From: Oscillospiraceae bacterium
GTDB lineage: Bacteria > Bacillota > Clostridia > Oscillospirales > Acutalibacteraceae
DNA: 33,669 nt
Reading direction: 5' to 3'
Assembly (NCBI GenBank): GCA_015066205.1
Contig: SVOV01000027.1
Location: forward strand, 1 to 33,669
The translations under genes were made by a program, and so were the position numbers. Of this stretch, positions 28,818-33,669 are shown in pieces. Position 1 is the stretch's first letter. The number at the start of each line of letters is the position of its first letter. The notes beneath the pieces are model-generated. The model was given only the letters and a program-made list of their open reading frames with translations, did not search any database and was not told the DNA's origin.

Positions 28818-31235
28818 TTATCTCATTTTCTGAAGAGATATTATCATATTAAGTATTTCTTTTGCATTTTTCTGCATTTCGCCCGTTGTAATTCCGCCGT
28901 TCTTACCAAGTGTTTCGAGAAGAGTTCCGTCGGGTTCTCTTTTGCCTGTTCTTCCGCCGCCCGGCATAAGCACATTGACACCGGCTCTCACTCTGTAGCC
29001 TTGATTTTTCATAACAGGGAATTCTGGAGATGAGGAGGCCTGCATCCACCAGTCTGTCATAACAGAGCCTTCATAGCCCCATTCGTTTCTGAGAATCTGT
29101 GTTACAAGGTCATAATTATAATGCCCCCATACACCGTTTATCTTATTGTAGGATGTCATTATATTGAGAGGCTTTGCAGTTTTGACGCATATTTCAAAGC
29201 CCTTGAGATATATTTCCCTGAGAGCTCTTTCAGACAGAACGGAATTGTTCCTTGTCCGTCTTACCTCCTGATTGTTACAGGCAAAATGCTTCGGACAGGC
29301 ACTGACTCCCGAGGACTGAAGTCCTTCTGTTACAGCCGCCGCCATATGTCCTGCGATAACGGGATCCTCGGAGAAATATTCAAAGTTTCTTCCGCAAAGG
29401 GGATTTCTGTGAATATTCATACCGGGTGCAAGAAGAACATCTGAGCCTCTTTCTCTCATTTCTTTTCCGAGAAGAGCATAAAGCTCTGTTACAAGCTCAG
29501 TGTTCCATGTGCTTGCAAGTGCAGTTCCGTTGGGAAGAAGAGCGCTCGGAGCGGCAAGTCGGATTCCCGAGGGGCCGTCAGTTGTTGTGATCGGAGGAAT
29601 ACCTTTTTCACGAAGTGAGGGAAGAACCCCGCCGAATACACCCGCATTGCCCTTTGTTCCGAGAGGGGAATTCATTACATAGTCGCCTCTTGAAATTGCT
29701 TCAAGCTCCTCATAGGAAAGAGTGGATATGAAATTATCCATTGTGATTCTTTCCTCTTTTACATCTGAAAGGTCATAGTGCAGGCCAACATTCATATTGA
29801 CGGTTCCCGGAATATTTTTTTCTATAATATCCTTAAGAGATACGCTTCTTACGGGTGCGGGCTCATAGGTCTTTACATATCTTCCGTCATTTTTTACGGG
29901 ACGAAGACGCATAAATGCATTTTCCTTTTCAGGGGCTGAAACCTCGGAAAGCTTTTCGGTTACTTCCGTTTTTTCTCTTATCATAGTTCCGACTTTAACG
30001 GTATTTCTGATATCGGTTCCCGCAAGGAAGGTGTATTCGCCCTTACTGAGTACATAAGCACTCTTGTTGCCTGTAATTCCCGAATCGTCATAAGAAGAGA
30101 TATCGTAGAAGGAAAGCGAGAAATTAAGTGTTTGCTCCTCTCCGGGAGAAAGCTTCTTTGTTTTTCCGAAGGCCTTAAGCTCCTTTGCAGGCACTGCAAT
30201 TTCCGTATTTATTGCACTGATATATATGCCGACCGCCTTTTTACCCGAGACACTGCCCGTGTTTTTTACGGTGACACTGATATTGACAGAATCTGTGCCT
30301 ACTGAAAAATCCGTTCCCGTAATTGAAAAATCAGTGTAGGAAAGTCCGTAGCCGAAGGGATAAAGAACCTTGTCCTTGCAGAAGCTTTCAAAATATCTGT
30401 AGCCTACAAAAATATCCTCGGTATAGACATTCTTATCCTTACCGCCGAAATTATCGGAGGAGGGATAATCCTCATAGGAAAGAGCTATGGTGTCGGTAAG
30501 TGCCCCCGAGGGGGATACTTTTCCCGCAAGAATATCGGCAAGACCGTTACCTGCCTCCATACCTCCCTGCCAGGAAATGAGAATGGCAGGAACATCAAAT
30601 TCTTCTGCCCAGGAAAAGTCGATAATATTACCGATATTGAGAACGACTGCCCATTTTCTGAAATTGAGCTTTACGAGAGAGAGTATATTTCTTTCTTCCC
30701 TTGTGAGATAAAAGCTTCCCTCTGTCAGTGTGTTTTCTCTGTCCTCACCCGCCGCACGGCCGATAAAAACGAGAGCAACATCGCTGTTTTTTGCGGCTTT
30801 TCTTACGGTATTATTGTCAAGAGGCATTTCTTCATAGCACATAGGCCAGTTGCCCCAGAAGCCGTCATCAGGCTTATTCTTTTTTCTCCATTTGTCGTAT
30901 ATGCCCAAAAGCTCTGTGTTAAGCTTGACATCGGCATTTTTAAGACCCTCGGTGAAGCTTACCTTATAATGAGGCTTTACATCACCGCCCGAGCCGTAGC
31001 CTACATAAAATGTATCGTTCTGAACTCTTCCGAATAGCGAGACCGTTTCATCCTCTTTGAGAGGGAGGATACCCTCATTTTTCAGAAGAATTACGCTTTC
31101 AGCCGCGGCGAGCCTTGATTTTTCATCGATCCCGTCCTGCATTGTAAAGCCCTCAAGAATATCCTTGCTTGAAGTCTGGGAAACGGAATTTGCAATTTTT
31201 GTAACGATTTTATTTATCGGCTTCGGTAATTTCAT
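28818..31235 (-). CDS. GH3 beta-glucosidase with permuted domain order
   Basis: The 805-residue protein starts with what is normally the second GH3 domain (AAAESVILLKNEGILPL near residue 43; WAVVLNIGNIIDFSW; GALTDTIALSYEDYPS), followed by a fibronectin-III-like part (NTGSVSGKKAVGIYIS). The (beta/alpha)8 catalytic domain then comes at the C-terminus: PPITTTDGPSGIRLA, LLAPGMNIHRNPLCGRNFEY, CPKHFACNNQE, IMTSYNKINGVW and GSVMTDWWMQ (Asp728, nucleophile). This C-first order is known for Ruminococcus albus and Butyrivibrio beta-glucosidases. No signal peptide is seen. AAGGAG precedes the ATG by 8 nt. The gene is 12 nt after the GH106-like gene, forming an operon. Confidence 0.9.
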   Translation of the reverse strand: MKLPKPINKIVTKIANSVSQTSSKDILEGFTMQDGIDEKSRLAAAESVILLKNEGILPLKEDETVSLFGRVQNDTFYVGYGSGGDVKPHYKVSFTEGLKNADVKLNTELLGIYDKWRKKNKPDDGFWGNWPMCYEEMPLDNNTVRKAAKNSDVALVFIGRAAGEDRENTLTEGSFYLTREERNILSLVKLNFRKWAVVLNIGNIIDFSWAEEFDVPAILISWQGGMEAGNGLADILAGKVSPSGALTDTIALSYEDYPSSDNFGGKDKNVYTEDIFVGYRYFESFCKDKVLYPFGYGLSYTDFSITGTDFSVGTDSVNISVTVKNTGSVSGKKAVGIYISAINTEIAVPAKELKAFGKTKKLSPGEEQTLNFSLSFYDISSYDDSGITGNKSAYVLSKGEYTFLAGTDIRNTVKVGTMIREKTEVTEKLSEVSAPEKENAFMRLRPVKNDGRYVKTYEPAPVRSVSLKDIIEKNIPGTVNMNVGLHYDLSDVKEERITMDNFISTLSYEELEAISRGDYVMNSPLGTKGNAGVFGGVLPSLREKGIPPITTTDGPSGIRLAAPSALLPNGTALASTWNTELVTELYALLGKEMRERGSDVLLAPGMNIHRNPLCGRNFEYFSEDPVIAGHMAAAVTEGLQSSGVSACPKHFACNNQEVRRTRNNSVLSERALREIYLKGFEICVKTAKPLNIMTSYNKINGVWGHYNYDLVTQILRNEWGYEGSVMTDWWMQASSSPEFPVMKNQGYRVRAGVNVLMPGGGRTGKREPDGTLLETLGKNGGITTGEMQKNAKEILNMIISLQKMR

Positions 31236-31247
31236 TTCGTCAGCTCC

Positions 31248-33669
31248 TTAAAGAGATTTTTCCGTAATAATAATTTTTACTCCGCTCATAAGCCCCCAAG
31301 AGGCATCCCTCGGGAAATTAGAGTATTTTGACGGTATTGTTGAATAGTGATTGCAGAGTGTGTTTGAAACCGTAATTTTAATTTCATTTTCACCGTTTTT
31401 TATAAATTCGGTGATATCCGCATAAAAGGGCTTATGGGTAAAAATACAGGCTGTCTTGCCGTTTATTTCAATATTTATCGTTGTAGCGGCATTCTCAATA
31501 TCAATATAGAACCTCTCATCGGGATAAAGCTTTTCGAGCTTTATCTTTTTTTCATAAACTGCCTTGCCCGAGAAATTTATAAGAGCACCCGTAAGAGTAA
31601 GATCGGTGCAATGCATCTTTCCCTTTCCTGATGAAAGGCTGACGGGGCAGGGAATAACAGCAGTATTCTCATAACCCTCTTCGGCCTCTATGAAGAAAAC
31701 AACCTCTGTAACCTCCGGAATGACGGTTTTCGGTGTTGCACGGTATTCGGAGGAACCGAAATGGCCCTGACCTATAAAGCTGATATCCATAGGCTCCTTA
31801 TTATTGTAGGCCTTTATGAGCTTTCCGTGAAAGCTTCCCGTAAAGCCCGAAAATGCCGGAACGGAATTGAAACGGAAGCAGAAGAGCTTCTTTTCCTCGG
31901 GAGAGGAAGAAAACCTGAAATAATCGGGATTTGAAAAAGAAGAAACACAAAGATGCTCGGTATTTTTTCTGTAATTTTCTTTTACAAAATGCACCGAGGT
32001 TCTTTTGATATTTCCGCGGTTTCTGTAGTCGGGCATTTCATCCCTGTCATATTTATATGATACGCAAAGAAGATGCTTTCCCTTTTTCAGCTTGACAGTG
32101 CCCTCTTCAAGAGGAATACTGTCAAGAAGAATGAATTCGGGCTTTATATTTCCCGTAATAAGAATTGCCGTGGTGTCCTCGGGAGCATAAACATAAGTGA
32201 AGAACACGCAGTCCGAAGAAAAATAAATATTGTCATCATATAACTTACCCTTAAGACCGTGATGGCCCTGTTCATAAAGGGATTCGGTATATTCAGAGGC
32301 ATTATAATAATATCTGTCGTCAAGATCTTCTGTCTTTACCTTATATTCCTCACCGCGGAACAGAAATTCCTTCCCTGAAAGCACCTCGGGCGAGCTGAAG
32401 ACAAACTCACTCAGTGCCCGTCTTTCCTTCGGCACATCTATTTTGATAATAGCCTCTGAACGGTTATACGGGAGAGAGAAAAATTCATAGTTTTCGGGAA
32501 AATCCTGTGATTCGGCAACATCAAAGAAGCGTGCCTCGGCACCTATCATTCCGCCTGCGGGAAAATAATAATCACCGTAGGTGTTATCAAGAGTCGGTAT
32601 AAGAGAAAAATCCCAGTCATCAGCTAAAATAACCGTTTCCTTTATGATCTCTTCCTTGTCATCGAGTGTGTTTATCTCTTTGTCACAGTCTATGTGCTCG
32701 TCCGTAAAGAGAAGCAGGGTATCATCATTTCCGTCAAGAGGCATTCTTACATAAGAAAAGCCGTCATAGGTCTTAATGCCTGTAAGAAGAGATAATTCTC
32801 CTTTTTCCGTATCAAGGAGATAAGTAAATTTATTACTGCTTTCAAAGCGGCAGATACTGCCCTTGTCGGCATATCTTACAAAGTAAAGACAGCTGTCCCC
32901 GTGAACTCTCGTGTGAACATATGTCTTTTCGGTGTTTCCGCCGTATTCGGGAAAAAAGCTTCTTCTTACTTTCTTATTGATAAAGTCAAAGGCAATTTCG
33001 TCCGTTGCGGCAAGTATGCAGTTCGGATTCATAAGCATAGCAGAAATCGTATCTCCGAGCTCCTTATCCTGAAGACCTGCATTATCGGAAGCAAAGGGAG
33101 TAATGGAACAGAATATGACCTTACCGCCGTTTTTTAGAAATTCCTCCGCTTTTTTCAGAGCTGAAAACCTGATGCAATCAACTCCCGCAAAAATCAGAAC
33201 ACGGAAGCTTTCCTCGGGAGTTTTCAGAAGACCGTCTTCACAGACGGAATTTTCAATAGACTGATGATCAATGAAATCGAAATCTACACCCTTTGAGAAA
33301 AGATATTCGGCACAGGAAAATGTGGTATTTATACAGCTTTTTTGGTTCTCACCGTAATCGAATGAGGATACGGGATAATAAATTGCGGCATCCGCACGGT
33401 GCTTTCCTGTTGAAAGAAGCTGAGATAGTCGTTTATATTTGTCAAGCCAGCTTTTTTCGTCATCCCAATAGGGCATTCTGAAATGAAAATCAGGGGGAGC
33501 CCATTCAAAAAATCCGCCGTCGGTGGAATAATAAAGTCCGTGGAGATTAAGAAGATTTGCTCCGAAGATAAAGTTATCGCTTGTGGGGGCGGTGATGCTT
33601 TCAAGAGTTGTGCCCCAGCCTGAGCTGTGGTAACCCTCAAGCCATAACTTTATCTTCGGAGCAAATCTT
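31248..33669 (-). CDS. GH106-like glycoside hydrolase (5' end outside window)
   Basis: Reading leftwards from the right edge (first full codon at 33668), 806 residues are visible and the N-terminus is missing. Near the edge are LWLEGYHSSGWGTTLESI, FIFGANLLNLHGLYYSTDGG, PPDFHFRMPYW and LSQLLSTGKHRADAAIYYP, a TIM-barrel end as in GH106 alpha-L-rhamnosidase-type and related large hydrolases. A Rossmann-like part (LIFAGVDCIRFSALKKAEEF) follows, then beta-sandwich domains, with a GH2-type jelly-roll at the C-terminus (NIEINGKTACIFTHKPFYAD; GENEIKITVSNTLCN). An ATG exists at 33476 but is internal. It is co-transcribed with the GH3 gene. Rhamnoside or other plant polysaccharide side chains are likely targets. 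Confidence 0.75.
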   Translation of the reverse strand, partial: RFAPKIKLWLEGYHSSGWGTTLESITAPTSDNFIFGANLLNLHGLYYSTDGGFFEWAPPDFHFRMPYWDDEKSWLDKYKRLSQLLSTGKHRADAAIYYPVSSFDYGENQKSCINTTFSCAEYLFSKGVDFDFIDHQSIENSVCEDGLLKTPEESFRVLIFAGVDCIRFSALKKAEEFLKNGGKVIFCSITPFASDNAGLQDKELGDTISAMLMNPNCILAATDEIAFDFINKKVRRSFFPEYGGNTEKTYVHTRVHGDSCLYFVRYADKGSICRFESSNKFTYLLDTEKGELSLLTGIKTYDGFSYVRMPLDGNDDTLLLFTDEHIDCDKEINTLDDKEEIIKETVILADDWDFSLIPTLDNTYGDYYFPAGGMIGAEARFFDVAESQDFPENYEFFSLPYNRSEAIIKIDVPKERRALSEFVFSSPEVLSGKEFLFRGEEYKVKTEDLDDRYYYNASEYTESLYEQGHHGLKGKLYDDNIYFSSDCVFFTYVYAPEDTTAILITGNIKPEFILLDSIPLEEGTVKLKKGKHLLCVSYKYDRDEMPDYRNRGNIKRTSVHFVKENYRKNTEHLCVSSFSNPDYFRFSSSPEEKKLFCFRFNSVPAFSGFTGSFHGKLIKAYNNKEPMDISFIGQGHFGSSEYRATPKTVIPEVTEVVFFIEAEEGYENTAVIPCPVSLSSGKGKMHCTDLTLTGALINFSGKAVYEKKIKLEKLYPDERFYIDIENAATTINIEINGKTACIFTHKPFYADITEFIKNGENEIKITVSNTLCNHYSTIPSKYSNFPRDASWGLMSGVKIIITEKSL
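33552..33669. repeat. Inverted repeat at the right edge
   Basis: 33552-33583 and 33638-33669 are reverse complements over 32 bp with one mismatch (26 bp perfect from the outer end), separated by 54 bp. Both arms lie inside the GH106-like reading frame. The outer arm ends at the window edge and may continue beyond it. Confidence 0.9.

Noticed and set aside
33248..33476. Gene start of the GH106-like protein at 33476
   Set aside because: The frame continues upstream to the window edge with family-typical sequence, so that ATG is internal.

Overview
The window looks like a chromosomal piece of an uncultured, low-to-mid GC Gram-positive anaerobe of the class Clostridia, probably a gut or rumen Ruminococcaceae/Oscillospiraceae-type organism. 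This is inferred from strong AGGAGG-type ribosome binding sites, TTGACA-N17-TATAAT promoters, intrinsic terminators, a GH3 beta-glucosidase with the swapped domain order known from rumen clostridia, and several glycoside hydrolases. No rRNA, CRISPR array, complete insertion sequence or recognisable defence island is present. The species cannot be named from the sequence.

Layout. 1-945: 5' part of a membrane-associated M28 peptidase. 1120-3934: metallophosphoesterase, convergent with a DUF554 membrane protein/S51 peptidase operon. 4090-5595: guaB (IMP dehydrogenase). 5752-6372: a divergent pair, a small XRE regulator and a secreted or anchored Cys-rich protein, around a near-consensus promoter with a palindromic operator. 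6454-9295: proBAC proline operon. 9417-13390: four-gene operon (GNAT, SIS, GH78-like, Fe-S aldo/keto reductase) that can run into proBAC. 13542-13991: membrane PH-like protein. 14407-14600: tRNA-Leu and tRNA-Val. 14789-17148: GPH sugar symporter plus an anchored extracellular protein. 17421-19606: UDP-galactopyranose mutase plus glycosyltransferase. 19927-22856: XRE regulator followed by GH2 beta-mannosidase. 23004-24460: AT-rich decayed island (orphan ORF, a DUF4041/T5orf172 remnant, an internally deleted four-helix-bundle gene). 24667-24891: two tRNA-Ser genes. 25061-28619: GH16 glucanase, old-yellow-enzyme-type Fe-S flavin reductase, hotdog thioesterase. 28818-33669: GH3 beta-glucosidase preceded by a GH106-like hydrolase that runs off the right edge.

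The theme is carbohydrate scavenging (GH2, GH3, GH16, GH78-like, GH106-like, GPH symporter, SIS) set among housekeeping genes (guaB, proBAC, tRNAs).

The most unusual content is non-coding. Three intergenic arrays (A 14082-14372, B 19628-19872, C 24461-24621) consist of many different short perfect hairpins separated by a short array-specific linker. In each array the linker is in one orientation in the left half and reverse-complemented in the right half. A separate structured element occurs twice (5623-5709 and 28676-28798), both times sense-oriented 20-30 nt downstream of a stop codon. The right end of the window carries a 32-bp near-perfect inverted repeat that should be checked as a possible assembly fold-back.
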